A stretch of 64,000 nucleotides of DNA. Origin: Ailurus styani. Lineage: Eukaryota > Chordata > Mammalia > Carnivora > Ailuridae. Made by a program: the position numbers and the translations under genes. Within the stretch, counting starts at the first letter, position 1. Each line of letters begins with the position of its first letter. The DNA is taken from positions 673,703 to 737,702 of the forward strand of contig LNAC01000102.1 in the NCBI GenBank assembly GCA_002007465.1, written 5' to 3'. Positions 21,674 to 31,749 of the stretch are shown here, one piece after another. The notes beneath the pieces are model-generated. The model searched no databases and was not told the DNA's origin. It saw nothing but the letters and a program-made list of their open reading frames with translations.

Positions 21674-22396
21674 TCATGGATTTAATGAGTAATGTAAAAA
21701 CAAGAGCCCAATCTGCACAATGAATTCTTTGTAATGCTCCACATAAGGCTTGACTCTGAGTTCCAAACAGACATCAAAATACGCACCATTAAAAATCATA
21801 TTATTTAGCCTATTTACACCAGTCAGACAACTGCTGAAGGCAGTTTGCCGCTGGGTGTGCTCTGGGGACTGAGATGTTATGTGACTGGGTGCTTGTGTGT
21901 CTCTTCCTGCCAGTGGGTCTAAGACCATTTTCTCTAAAGATATTTGCTTATTTTTCATTCCTTTCAATTTGTAGCATGATTTATGATATATGCTAAGAAG
22001 GTTATCTACTTTGCAAGTTACTCCCAGCATTCCCCTGTCGCTGGGAAAACTGACAGCCTCCCCTCTGCCTGCCAGAGGGAAGGTACCCCAGGAAGACAGG
22101 CTCACTGGACATTCAGCATTGGAAAGATATATCTCCTGCATGAAAATTGCATCCCATTTCCAAACCCCAAAGAGCTTTTGTAATATCTGCATGGGCTTGT
22201 TCACGTTGCCGTTCATTATTGGAAGAGTAGATACCTGACTATAACTTGTTGCATTTTGCTCAGGCTTTGGAAAGCTTAAAGAAATATTAATTACTTGAGA
22301 TGTTAAATGATAAAAGCATAGCTTTTTAATATAAAAACAAAAGTGAATAATTTTTAGTTTCGAACAATAAAAGCAGTGGTAAAGTATAGAAATCAT
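21674..22396 (-). CDS. Longest open frame, 240 codons; doubtful
   Basis: The longest uninterrupted frame in the window. The start is in a mediocre context (A at -3, A at +4). The translated product shows no domain I recognise. The N-terminal 30 residues are rich in Cys, Phe, Leu and Ile but do not form a clean signal peptide, and the rest is low in obvious secondary-structure pattern. I see no upstream promoter, splice sites or poly-A signal that decide the matter. It lies outside recognisable repeats. More likely a chance frame or part of a non-coding transcript than a protein gene. Confidence 0.12.
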   Translation of the reverse strand: MISILYHCFYCSKLKIIHFCFYIKKLCFYHLTSQVINISLSFPKPEQNATSYSQVSTLPIMNGNVNKPMQILQKLFGVWKWDAIFMQEIYLSNAECPVSLSSWGTFPLAGRGEAVSFPSDRGMLGVTCKVDNLLSIYHKSCYKLKGMKNKQISLEKMVLDPLAGRDTQAPSHITSQSPEHTQRQTAFSSCLTGVNRLNNMIFNGAYFDVCLELRVKPYVEHYKEFIVQIGLLFLHYSLNP

Positions 22397-22399
22397 AAT

Positions 22400-22760
22400 T
22401 GATAATAGTTTTTATTATATAAGGTAATATCCTTATTATAGAAAGTATAGGTTATACAGACCAGTACAAAGAAAATAAAGCCTACCTTTAATATCACATT
22501 TGAAGTTTACAACTTCAAATATTGTATTGTCTTATTGTATTTGTAGCATTTATATAATTTTTAAAAACTTGTGATCATGCTGTGTGTACAATTCTGAAGA
22601 TCCATTGTAGATCAGTATTATCCCATATTAAGTATTCTTATAAAACATGGCATGAATAGTTATATAATAATTTACTGTGTTTGTACTATTATTTAACAAC
22701 CCCCTACTGATATTTCCAAAGGAGAAATAGAAAATATAAACTTTTCTTTATCTCATTCTG
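22400..22760 (-). mobile_element. Very old L1-like fragment
   Basis: Phrases such as TTATATAATAATTTACTGTG followed by TATTTAACAACCCCCTACTG resemble the antisense 3' region of old L1/HAL1 elements. Weak. Confidence 0.35.
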
Positions 22761-22985
22761 AGAAAAATACTTCACATAATTGGGATATGTTCAATTCTAA
22801 TTCTTAACAACATGTAGCATCAAAATAACTATCTTTGTATCTGTGCAATTTTCTTGTTTGAGCATATCTCACTAAAATTTATATCATCTGCCAGGATTTA
22901 CTCCATACGCTTTCGTTAATATCAATTTTACTCTAGAATTAGTGTTTAGTTTTTTTATCCCCCCATACACACACATATATTTGCT

Positions 22986-23060
22986 TATATGTACACACAT
23001 GTACGCGCGTGTGCGCATGTGCACACACACACACACATATGCATGTGTGTGTATATGTAT
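22986..23060. repeat. Alternating purine-pyrimidine tract (TA/CA/CG/TG)
   Basis: Seventy-five consecutive bases alternate purine and pyrimidine without a break. The tract includes ACGCGCGTGTGCGCATGTGC and a (CA)9-class core, then TATGCATGTGTGTGTATATG. Such tracts can adopt Z-DNA. Parts are also self-complementary. Confidence 0.9.
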
Positions 23061-23279
23061 TTACCGAGGGAGGGGTGTGGATGGGGGACTGGTTAAACAA
23101 TGCTTTAAATGTCTGTTTTGTTTGATTTTTGTTTGTTGTTGTTGTTTTAAAAGGAAGAGCATCTGCTACTTAAAACTTGCCAGGAACTTTTCCGTACATG
23201 TTAGATGGACACCTTGGTCACCTGGAGGTAGGTGTCTTCCTTTAGGAAAGTCACTGGACTGGTGACCCTTTGATAATGT

Positions 23280-23800
23280 AAATACAGTTGATTCTCCTGG
23301 TTCTGATACTTATGTTCAATAAAGTCACCACAAACACTGAATTACTGAATACTAAAACATTGCTTCTAAGGCAAATTCAGGGTTATGTTCCCAAGAGGCC
23401 TGGTCACAACATTCTTGTTAACTGATCGATACATACTTCTTTTATGTGTTTCTTTTTAAAGACAATCTATTTAATATATATTGTTGATTCGTTAACATTC
23501 AGCTCATGGTGGACAACACTTTAATTTGTGCCTGAATGAAGCTTGTCTAACACACATGATTTCTCTGTAAGACACAGCACAGCCTTCTTGTGCTTACGTA
23601 CACTACAGAGAACTTTGGTATTATTTCTTGGGGACCTTTAAACCACCAACAAAAAGGGAACTCACCAACAAATAATGAAAATGTGGCAGTAACAGACTGC
23701 ACAAAGGATATTTGCTTACAATAAAAGAGCAGAAACAAGAAGGTAGAGTTGACCTCAACAGAAAATGTGTACATAGGGTAACTCACTTTTTTTTTTTTGA
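23280..23800. mobile_element. Probable old interspersed repeat, family uncertain
   Basis: TTTAATATATATTGTTGATTCG, GAATGAAGCTTGTCTAACAC and TAAGACACAGCACAGCCTTC read like a mammalian-wide repeat I have seen in many genomes. I cannot name the family with confidence; a DNA transposon is possible. Confidence 0.35.
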
Positions 23801-24375
23801 CTGCTCTATGCATGTCCATGAAGGATAATGAAATCCCCAGGAATGCTGGTTTTACAGTTACAAGTAATTTTTATTGAGTATGTAATTCACAAATGCAAAA
23901 ATCTGAATATTGAGGATGAACTTGTCTAAGAAAGAAGGTTCCCTCTGACCTAAGGAAAGGGTGCAATAAAATCCTGTGAGGCTTGACCAAATCTGCCCTT
24001 TCTGAGACCCCTTAGGATACAATCTGATGCCTGGGGAAGTTTTGCATATTTCAAATTTCTTTGGTCCAAAGAACACCCTGGGAAGGAAAGAGCGAAGTCC
24101 ATTCTTTCCATGTTGTGGAACATGTCCAACATTATTAAACTTTATCTTATGGATGCCCAATGGTCTGCCAGGAAATTTGAGAGGCACTCTTGAAGGGGAA
24201 CTCACCATAGGGTCTTCTGGATGGGTATGTGGTCAATATAGAAATCCTTGTTTGGCTTGGGAGAGGGAGGAGTCAACTTGGAAGAGTAGCTGAACTGGCA
24301 TCTTCTGATCTAGGCACCCAGGTATTGGGGCACCTTTGGGGAAAAATAACCATGTCAATAGAAACAACAGAGCCG
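23801..24375. other. Unassigned sequence
   Basis: Several overlapping short frames on both strands (for example 116 codons at 23858-24208, minus), none with a motif. Confidence 0.5.
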
Positions 24376-24535
24376 TGGGGCACCTGGGTGGTTCAGTCAG
24401 TTAAGCATCTGCCTTGGACTCAGGTCATGATCTCAGGGTCCTGGGATCAAGCCCCACATCCCTGCATCCCCTCTCCCTTTGTCCCTTCCCCTGCTCGTGC
24501 TTGCTCGCTCTCAAATAAGTAAAATCTTAAAAAAA
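24376..24535 (+). mobile_element. CAN-SINE, older, short arm
   Basis: Sense SINE: GGGGCACCTGGGTGGTTCAG, TTAAGCATCTGCCTTGGACT, GGTCATGATCTCAGGGTCC, ending CTCAAATAAGTAAAATCTT and an A-rich tail. The arm after CCCACATCC is shorter than usual. No clear target duplication. Confidence 0.92.
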
Positions 24536-25468
24536 TATAGCCATAACTGTGGCTCCCAAGATTAGGGCATTGTCCCCCCAGAGTAGAGCATTTAGGGAAA
24601 GGGATTATTCGCTCTAAATTACCTGTTATAGTACTTTTGGGCTTTTTTAAAGCAGCAGAGTTCATTGAATTTTCCTACTTTTCTTCCTGAATCACTGGCC
24701 AAGATTTCCTGCTTCTGCCCAAAGGAAATTTGAAGGACCCCTGAGGCTTAATCCTGGGAATATACATTGTAATTGCTTCAGATTTCTTTAGTCTTTTAGG
24801 GGATGTGGGAGTTTGCTTGTTTTGCAAAAATCCATTGTCTTTTCCAGGTTTTCTTTCTGTCTTGCTCTTTCCCCTTCTAATCAAATTTTAATTGCTTGAG
24901 TGCTTAGAACATGGCCTTGGGTCCGTTCCTGGCACTCTTTCACCCCAGTGCTTTAAATCTTTGACTCTCAAAATTAGATCTCTAGAGCCTCCTTCTTTGA
25001 GCTTCTGACTCCACATACAACTGCTTACTTTGCATCTCAGCTGAAGTATCTCAGAGGAATTTTAAATCAAACCTATCCAAAACAAAACTTTATTTCTACA
25101 TTCTCAAGCCACACTTGTTTCTCTTCTCAGTCTTTCTTATCTTGGTGAATAGCATCACCTCTTATCCAACTGCTCAAAACCAGAAAAACTAGGAGTCATT
25201 CTTGATTTCTTTCTTTACTTCCTCTATCATATGCAAACCAACAGCAAGTTCTGTCAGCCTCCAAAATAAGTCCAGTGTGTCTATTTCTCTCTGCTATCTT
25301 AATGGCCAGTGTTCTACTATCTAAATCTTAGCCAGATGGTAGCTTGCTGGGATGATCCCACTTGCCTCCCATGGGCCCTCGTGTTACTCTCTTGCCTCCT
25401 CTCACCAAACACACAAAAACACTTTTTAAAAAAAATTGGATCATATCAAACCTGTTTACAACCTTCTT

Positions 25469-25650
25469 TAAAAAAAATGGTTTTTTATTTATTCATTTGA
25501 CAGACAACGAACACAAGCAGGGGGAGGGGAAGGGGAGAGGGAGAAGCAGTCTCCCCGTGAGCAGGGAGCCTGATGCAGGGTTTGATCCCAGGACCCTGAG
25601 ATCAAGACCCAAGCCGAAGGCAGATGCTCAACTGAGCCACCCAGGCACCC
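25469..25650 (-). mobile_element. CAN-SINE A of a same-site pair (older)
   Basis: Antisense SINE (GGTTTTTTATTTATTCATTTG, GAGAAGCAGTCTCCCCGTGA, GAGCCACCCAGGCACCC). Flanked by CTGTTTACAACCTTCTT at 25452-25468 and 25651-25667. Confidence 0.95.
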
Positions 25651-25667
25651 CTGTTTACAACCTTCTT

Positions 25668-25874
25668 CTTTTTTTTTTTTTTTTTTTTAAGATTTTATTT
25701 ATTTCACAGAGGTAGAGAGATCACAAGTAGGCTGAGAGGCAGGCAGAGAGAGAGAGAGGAGGAAGCAGGCTCCCTGCTGAGCAGAGAGCCCAATGTGGGC
25801 CTCGATCCCAGGACCCTGGGATCATGACCTGAGCCGAAGGCAGAGGCTTTAACCCACTGAGCCACCCAGGCGCC
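25668..25874 (-). mobile_element. CAN-SINE B of a same-site pair (younger)
   Basis: Antisense young SINE: long poly-T, TAAGATTTTATTTATTTCAC, GATCACAAGTAGGCTGAGAG, TTTAACCCACTGAGCCACCC. Flanked by CTGTTTACAACCTTCTT at 25651-25667 and CTGTTTACAACCTTCT at 25875-25890. It therefore used the downstream duplication of SINE A. Confidence 0.96.
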
Positions 25875-26351
25875 CTGTTTACAACCTTCTAATGGCTCAA
25901 ATATATCACTCGAATATCACTTTCTCAGTGAGGCGTTTCCTCAGCATGTTTTCTAATGATGCCTGACGCCTTTGGTGGCCCTTTACCATACTACCACTTT
26001 CTTCTCTTTATAATACTCCATTCACTGGTATCATTTTGTTTGGTCTCTTGTGTATTTGTGTACTATCTGTTCTTCACTAGAACATAAAGGTAGGGTAGTT
26101 TGACTTTCTTGTTCAGGGAATATCACAATACCTTAACATCATGCTTGAAAGATAGTTGGGTTTTCAAGGGACAATGGTTCAATAAGTGAAAGAAAATCAA
26201 GGAATCCCAATACATAAAAAGAGAGCTCAGATTAAACCTGGCCTTCTCTTCTAGTTGTTCCTGAAACTCTTTGGAGAAGAGTGTGAAAACCAGGCAAGGT
26301 GTGGAGAGGGGAGGAGCCAGCAATCAGGAGCTATCTTGGTTACCAATTTTA

Positions 26352-26552
26352 TTTTATTTATTTTTATTTTTTAAAATATTTATTTATTTGAAAGAGTTGG
26401 GGAAGGGGCAGGTGCAGAGAGAGAGAATCTCAAACAAACTCCCCCTGAGCCAGGAGCCTGACCTGGGACTCCATCCCATGACCCTGTGATCATGACCTGA
26501 GCCAAAATCAAGAAGAGTCTGACACCTAACCAACTGAGCCACACAGATGTCC
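26352..26552 (-). mobile_element. Older CAN-SINE
   Basis: Antisense SINE (TTAAAATATTTATTTATTTG, GAATCTCAAACAAACTCCCC, ACCAACTGAGCCACACAG). Imperfect target duplication CTTGGTTACCAATTTTA / CTTGGTCAACAATTTTTA at 26335-26351 and 26553-26570. Confidence 0.92.
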
Positions 26553-26570
26553 CTTGGTCAACAATTTTTA

Positions 26571-27829
26571 AGAGTTTTAAAACATCACTAAAATGACTCA
26601 GTAAAAAAAGTAGCACTTAGCTCCAGCGTTTATTCATAGCTCCATATATTACTTGCAAAATGTTTTTCTCCCATTGATACAGTGACCTCGAATAGTAAAA
26701 AGCAAAAACCAAAACTTCTCTTTGCTGCAGCCAAAACATTTGCATTGGATAGTTCTGTGGTAAGCATTTGATCACTGCTTCAGGCAGCCCTCAGCCAGGC
26801 CACCAACCCTCAAACTAATCAGCAAACAGTCTCCAAAAGTTGATAGTAACATTGGGAAAGCAAATTATAAGCATGATGTTGCCTTTTGGGATCAAGTTAT
26901 TTACTTTACCACTGAAATTGTAAATAATTCACCTCCCAAGAAGTTCTCTGGTTTAGAAAATTGCGTGTAGTATATTTCTTACCTGAACATTAATAAAGTG
27001 ATTATATAATTAAGAATGAGATATGTAATTTTAAGAGATAATAATAAGAAAAGGAGTTAATTCCTCCTATCATCCAAAAATAAATTACCAACATTTAAAA
27101 AAACATTGATTTGTAGGACTAGCTTTCCCATGGCATTTATATGTCTTGGCCTTACCTTAAATGAATAATATTCAAGGGATTCTGTCTTGTTTGACAAAAA
27201 CTGATATTCCTTTAAACCATAATGACACAGGAATCTTGCACAGATGGTGAGCCTCCCTCACAAGCCCCCAAGCTCTATTCGGCTCCTGCTTTAATGAAAG
27301 AACTAATTACTTTAGATCGTAGACTTCCTGGTTGCTCTTGAGAAGCTGATATTTAAGATGAAAAATAAAAGATTTCCAAGGAATTTTGTACTTTAAAATT
27401 TATGTGAAAACTTCATTTAAAAACGATGCTTCAATGTTTCCAAATTACGTTTTCACAGAAGTACTGTACCTGCAAGAATAGAAGAAGTACTGGACAATGG
27501 ACCTACACCTTATAAGCATGGGGACAATACTGATTTGTTGATTTGTTGACAGTTGAAAGTAGGAAACAAGAAGAAATGGAAGAAGACGTTTCAGCACAGG
27601 ATACCGAAAAACCCACCTCACATTGACTTAATCCTTAAAGAGGCATTTACTGGCTCTCTGAGTAGTCCCGGGAGTAGAGCTGGTTTGAAACACGGCTGGA
27701 ACTGGGGCAGATGGGATGCCACTGGGTTCAGTTTCTCCTTATCTCTTAGCTTCTCCTGCTCTGTGGTGACTTGATTCTCAGCTCCACTTCGCAGAGCATG
27801 GGCAGCTGAGAGTTTCACACTATTTGTTT
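26571..27829. other. Unassigned, repeat-poor sequence
   Basis: Mostly AT-rich with no family recognised. Overlapping frames around 27553-27818 on both strands have no motif. Confidence 0.5.
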
Positions 27830-27990
27830 TTATTATTTATTTGAGAGAGTGAATGAGAGCAAGAGCTAGGGGGAGAGAGAGGGAGAAGCAGACTCCCCAA
27901 CGAGCAGGGACCCAGACATGGGGCTCCATCTCAGGACCCCGGGTTCAGGACTGGAGCCCAAGGCAGGTGCTTAACTGACTGAGCCACACA
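27830..27990 (-). mobile_element. Older CAN-SINE
   Basis: Antisense SINE lacking the TTAAAGATTT piece: TTATTATTTATTTGAGAGAG, GAGAAGCAGACTCCCCAACG, GGTGCTTAACTGACTGAGCC. The terminal GGCGCCC is lost. Possible target duplication CACACTATTTGTTTT / CACACTGCTTTTA. Confidence 0.88.
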
Positions 27991-28239
27991 CTGCTTTTAC
28001 TACAAACCCGTGCGAATGGAAGACGGCAGGGGCCTCTCCCTCACCTGTTCCCAGAAAGTGTCCGCAGGTCTACAGGCTCTCTCTGGACCAATCACTGCAG
28101 CCCAGGGAATAAGAGCACAGGTCAGAGACGACTACTGAGAGCTAAGAGAAGCCAGTCTCGGGCAGGTCAAAGTTACAGGACAGGGACTCAGCCCCAGGGG
28201 AGAAGAACGTGATGCAACTCCTGGGAGAAAGACTCTTGA

Positions 28240-28385
28240 ACTTGGGTAAATTTCTTCAACTGAGCCTTGTTTCTTCATGGATAAAAATGCCTAGTTCATA
28301 GTATTAAAACGATTAACTAAGATAACGTGAAAAGGCGCCTAATAGAACAGTAAACTCTCGATAAATTTTAAAGATGTATTAATTC
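28240..28385 (-). mobile_element. MIR fragment
   Basis: Antisense MIR pattern: TTGGGTAAATTTCTTCAACTG, AGCCTTGTTTCTTCATGG, ATAAAAATGCCTAGTTCATAG, then ACAGTAAACTCTCGATAAAT. This corresponds to the 'cautious' read of the tRNA-distal half reversed. Confidence 0.6.
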
Positions 28386-28445
28386 TTATTCCATTTCCTT
28401 CTCGGCTTTGGAATCTGTAAGCATAAGCGGCAATGATCATTATCA

Positions 28446-28459
28446 CCACTAGGTGGCAG
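28446..28459 (+). promoter_or_regulatory. Predicted CTCF binding site
   Basis: CCACTAGGTGGCAG fits the core CTCF consensus CCASYAGRKGGCRS at every position. It is in forward orientation, outside any recognised repeat, and about 2 kb from the CpG island at 30430-30800. Binding is predicted from the motif only. Confidence 0.65.
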
Positions 28460-28554
28460 TCGTGTGATGGAAGGTAATGGGCTGACTTTTTGGTTAAAGG
28501 AAAAATAAGAATTGGCTGAAATGAGGATTGGCAGTTGGAGAAAAGCGTGCGTCC

Positions 28555-28685
28555 AATTCCTGCTGCACGGAAACCGGGCTGTGTGACCTTGATCAAGGTC
28601 TGAATTGATCTCTGGCCTGGATTTCCTCAAGTAAAACTTAGAGACCAATTCTACATTTGGCTTTTATGATTCTGTAAAAAGTGAA
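28555..28685 (-). mobile_element. MIR fragment
   Basis: Antisense MIR-like: GGGCTGTGTGACCTTGATCAAGG, CTGGCCTGGATTTCCTCAAG, TCTACATTTGGCTTTTATGATTCTG. The 'tgtgaccttg...' and 'tttcctca' phrases are characteristic. Confidence 0.6.
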
Positions 28686-29739
28686 TCTCATATTTGATAG
28701 TAAAAACTGTGACTGTAATCTTGGAAGCCAAAAAAATACTCAACAGTCTTGGTTTTTAATATAAGCTGTTTTAAAATATGACTGTATGAAGCGTAATCCA
28801 TTCATTTATTGCTAAATCGTTGCTACCTCGGGAGGCCTGAAAGAGTTCATGTAATTTTGTAAGGTGACTAATGGGCTCGGAGTTATACACAGCTCAGAAA
28901 ATCGTCCTCTGAGGCATACAATTCGGAAACCTCACTATTAAAAAAAGTCTCACTGAGCAGGCTTCAAACGTATTTTCAGTCGTGTAATTATGTTTTAATG
29001 CTAGGTTCTTAAAGTGACTTGGAAAAGAAACAGTTCAGAAAATTTCAGGTCTGAAATGTATTGGAAGTATCTGGGGCAGCAGGAGGATGAATCAGGAAAT
29101 GGTGATTTAACTGGGCTTAACAAGGAGAACGGCTCTTCACTTTTTGCATGAATCAAACCTTATAACAAAGTTGAAATAGGATGATGCAATAAAAATTATC
29201 ATTATCTGGTATAATATATTGGGGGAGGGTACGGAATTCATTACGACAAGGAAGATAGATGCTGGATCCACCTTGGTTAGCATAAAAATCCTTGCAAAAG
29301 GAGACCCAATTGAAATTCTGAGGGTGTTCACACGTTTCTACATTCCGTGGAGATGTGGAACAGCCTAGTCTGAACACTTGACCTTTATTTCTCAGCATGC
29401 TCCTTTTTTCAGGATAAAGCCTCCTGAATTTTTAAACCTGGAAGGTGGGGGTGAGGATTCGTTGGAGAGGTGAGGATCTGATGAGTTCTCAGGTTTCCTT
29501 CATTCTTTATAAATCCAGACTGTGCTTTACACAGTGCCTTATAAAAGGGGAGAGATAATTAAGTTATTTATTTTGTTATTGTTGTAGTAGCACGGGAAAG
29601 AATGAGAGTTATTTTGTTTTTTTATATCTCCTCTTTGCTCCCCCACTTAAAGGAGGTAGCCAGGACTTGAAGCCCTTTTGGTTCTGGGTGGTTGTTGGGG
29701 GTCTGAGCAGACAGCCTACGTTGCTTTAAGGCCTAGCAG
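28686..29739. other. Unassigned, repeat-poor sequence
   Basis: AT-rich and free of recognisable repeats. It could be part of the regulatory block around the CpG island. Confidence 0.45.
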
Positions 29740-29886
29740 GGCTTACAACACGGCGTGCTGGGCCCTGCTCCAGGGTTTCTAATGCAGCAAATCTGGGGTA
29801 AGGTCCAGGGATTGGCATTTCAAACCATAAAGGTACTTTTAATTGTGATGCTGCAGGCCGGGACCACGTATTTGAGAACTACTGTG
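29740..29886 (-). mobile_element. MER5A-like hAT (Charlie) fragment
   Basis: Antisense MER5A phrases: GGGTTTCTAATGCAGCAAATC, AGGTCCAGGGATTGGCATTT, GTGATGCTGCAGGCCGGGAC and the terminal TATTTGAGAACTACTG. Part of the middle is missing. Confidence 0.68.
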
Positions 29887-30117
29887 TTGAGGAAACCCTT
29901 CTTCCCAGCAGCCGGGAAAGTCCCCTTTGCTTTGGAGGCCTGAGTTTATTGAGACAGTCATGCTGCAGAGTGTGTATCTGTGTGAGGAGGGATGGGCAAA
30001 CGTGTCTGCTGAGGGAACATGGGAAGTCCTGGAGACTGAGGGAAAGGACCTTCCCAATGCCCAGGGAAAACATGGAGGTCGGGAGGTCCTGTACTTCTTG
30101 CCGATCAGGCCCAGGTC

Positions 30118-30125
30118 CTTACCTG
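30118..30125 (-). promoter_or_regulatory. Consensus 5' splice site, minus strand (candidate)
   Basis: CTTACCTG on the plus strand reads CAG|GTAAG on the minus strand, an ideal U1 donor, about 310 bp downstream (in minus sense) of the CpG island. It would suit a first exon transcribed leftwards from the island. Splicing is not shown. Confidence 0.2.
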
Positions 30126-30429
30126 TGCCCCAGGGCGGGGCTGAGCTCAGGTGAGGATGGGGCTCGAAGGAAAGCTGCCTGCCCCAGAACCAGGCGAGCG
30201 GAGCCCACTCCTCAGATGGGCCTCGGACAGTGACAGTCCGAACAACGGGTGACACAGAGACTCGCTAACTTTCTGGGCTTCAAATAAGCCTCCCAGATTT
30301 TTACGTAAATCCCAGGAAGAGAGGACACAAATAACTGAATTTCTTGCCAATTCAGTGGCGTAGGGGATGGCAGTCAGATATATTTTGACTTGGAGAAAAC
30401 AGGTATTTCTTGCCTACCCAATTTTGAGA

Positions 30430-30800
30430 CAACGCCACACCCACGACACGGACTACTGGCTTGTGAAAAACATAACCCACATGCACCAAGTATCTGAGGC
30501 TTCGAAGGGCGTTCGGGCCCCGCGGCAGCTCCGTTCTGTTGGGAGGCAAGGCGGGCTCCTCGGCACAGCTGTGCGCATCTTGCCCAACACCTGGCGGCCG
30601 AAATCCAGGCCGGCCGTGAGCCGAGGGTGACTTTGTCTAAATTTCTAGCGGACACGCACCAGTCGTGCGCAGTGGTACGCCCTGTGAGTGCACTACACGG
30701 GAGGCACTTTCCTGCCGACTCCCCTGGGGTTTCTACTGTCCGCCGTCCGGACAAAGATCCTCGCGCCTTTCTTCTGCGAGTGTGGACACTTCGAAATGAG
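30430..30800. promoter_or_regulatory. CpG island, candidate unannotated promoter
   Basis: By hand count the roughly 300 bases from 30500 to 30800 hold about 28 CpG at about 60% GC, giving an observed/expected ratio near 1. The rest of the window is strongly CpG-poor. There is a GGCGGG box near 30550, two NRF1-like GTGCGCA half-sites (near 30573 and 30665) and no TATA box. Possible donors nearby are GTGAGT at 30684-30689 (+) and CAG|GTAAG at 30118-30125 (-). No recognisable coding exon adjoins, so a non-coding RNA, an alternative upstream promoter or an orphan island are all open. Confidence 0.72.
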
Positions 30801-31165
30801 ATACTTAGGCATGGAATGGCTCAGCAACCTGAAATTTTCCCTCGACCTGTCTCACAGAAATTCTGCCAATTAGGGATACAGGTAGTATTAGAACCAATTT
30901 TTTTATTTGTAACAGGCAAAGAGGTCTTAGTGTTGGGGCCACCATGCAGGGGTGTAAATGAGCCCACACAGGTTGCTCGCCTCTAACTTCCGGTTGAGAG
31001 AGTGTTCTGAGCAAATGGAAAAAAAAATTAGAGGGACTAGGTATTGCAATAGGTACCTTTGGAGTGGAGATTGAGGTGGAATGCCTAGTGGCTTATGTTA
31101 CACAAAGGCACTGATTTCCTGAGGGGTGGACGCAGGGGAGGGATGTTGGAAGATAGAAAATTGTC

Positions 31166-31375
31166 GGGCGCCTGGGTGGCTCAGTGGGTTAAAGCCGCTG
31201 CCTTCGGCTCAGGTCATGATCCCAGGGTCCTGGGATCGAGGCCCACGTCCGGCTCTCTGCTCAGCAGGGAGCCTGCTTCCTCCTCTCTCCTCTCTCTCTG
31301 CCTGCCTCTGCCTACTTGTAATCTCTCTCTCTGTGTCAAATGAATAAATAAATAAAATCTTAAAAAAAAAAAAAA
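31166..31375 (+). mobile_element. CAN-SINE, very young, 11-bp target-site duplication
   Basis: Near-consensus sense SINE: GGGCGCCTGGGTGGCTCAGT, TTAAAGCCGCTGCCTTCGG, GATCCCAGGGTCCTGGGATC, CTGCCTGCCTCTGCCTACTT, AATAAATAAATAAAATCTT and a 14-base-class poly-A. Flanks AGAAAATTGTC at 31155-31165 and 31376-31386. Confidence 0.96.
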
Positions 31376-31749
31376 AGAAAATTGTCAAGGATTAGCTTGT
31401 ATCTCAAAATTATAGCTCAGCCCAATCCCATTTCCCGCTAAGAAAAAGGGAAAAACACCCACTTTCTTCTCCCTGTGACCCAAGGCTCAGGTGATGTGTG
31501 TTAAGCCTCATTCTGGGTTAAATAGACTTTGCAGGGGATCACCTGGGAATTTAAATATCATCGCAGCATTATTTCTATAGGAAATGGATTTCTCTTTCCA
31601 AACGATTGACTTAAGTATATGATTTGGTACCAGACCCCTTCTCAGGAGGATGCTGTCTGTGGTTTTAAAGCTCGAACTTGAAGGACCCTGGTTCTCTGAC
31701 TTCAGTAAGCACAATTAAAATGGCTTAGCTGAGAGGAAACCACGTTTTA

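Larger units (their letters stand above)
24895..26130 (+). mobile_element. L2-like LINE 3' region, interrupted by two SINEs
   Basis: Sense-order phrases typical of this old LINE: TGACTCCACATACAACTGC, a GAAGTATCTCAGAGG block, AGCAAGTTCTGTCAGCCTCC, TGGATCATATCAAACCTG, then after the SINEs TAATGGCTC, GAGGCGTTTCCTCAGC and CACTAGAACATAAAGGTAGG. About 850 bp of LINE remain after removing the SINEs. Confidence 0.65.

Noticed and set aside
22942..23265. 107-codon frame with His/Thr/Cys-rich repeats
   Set aside because: It reads through the alternating CA/TG/CG tract, which is low-complexity translation.
30374..30754. 126-codon (minus) and 119-codon (plus) frames over the CpG island
   Set aside because: GC-rich DNA has few stops; no domain seen. 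A non-coding exon is at least as likely.
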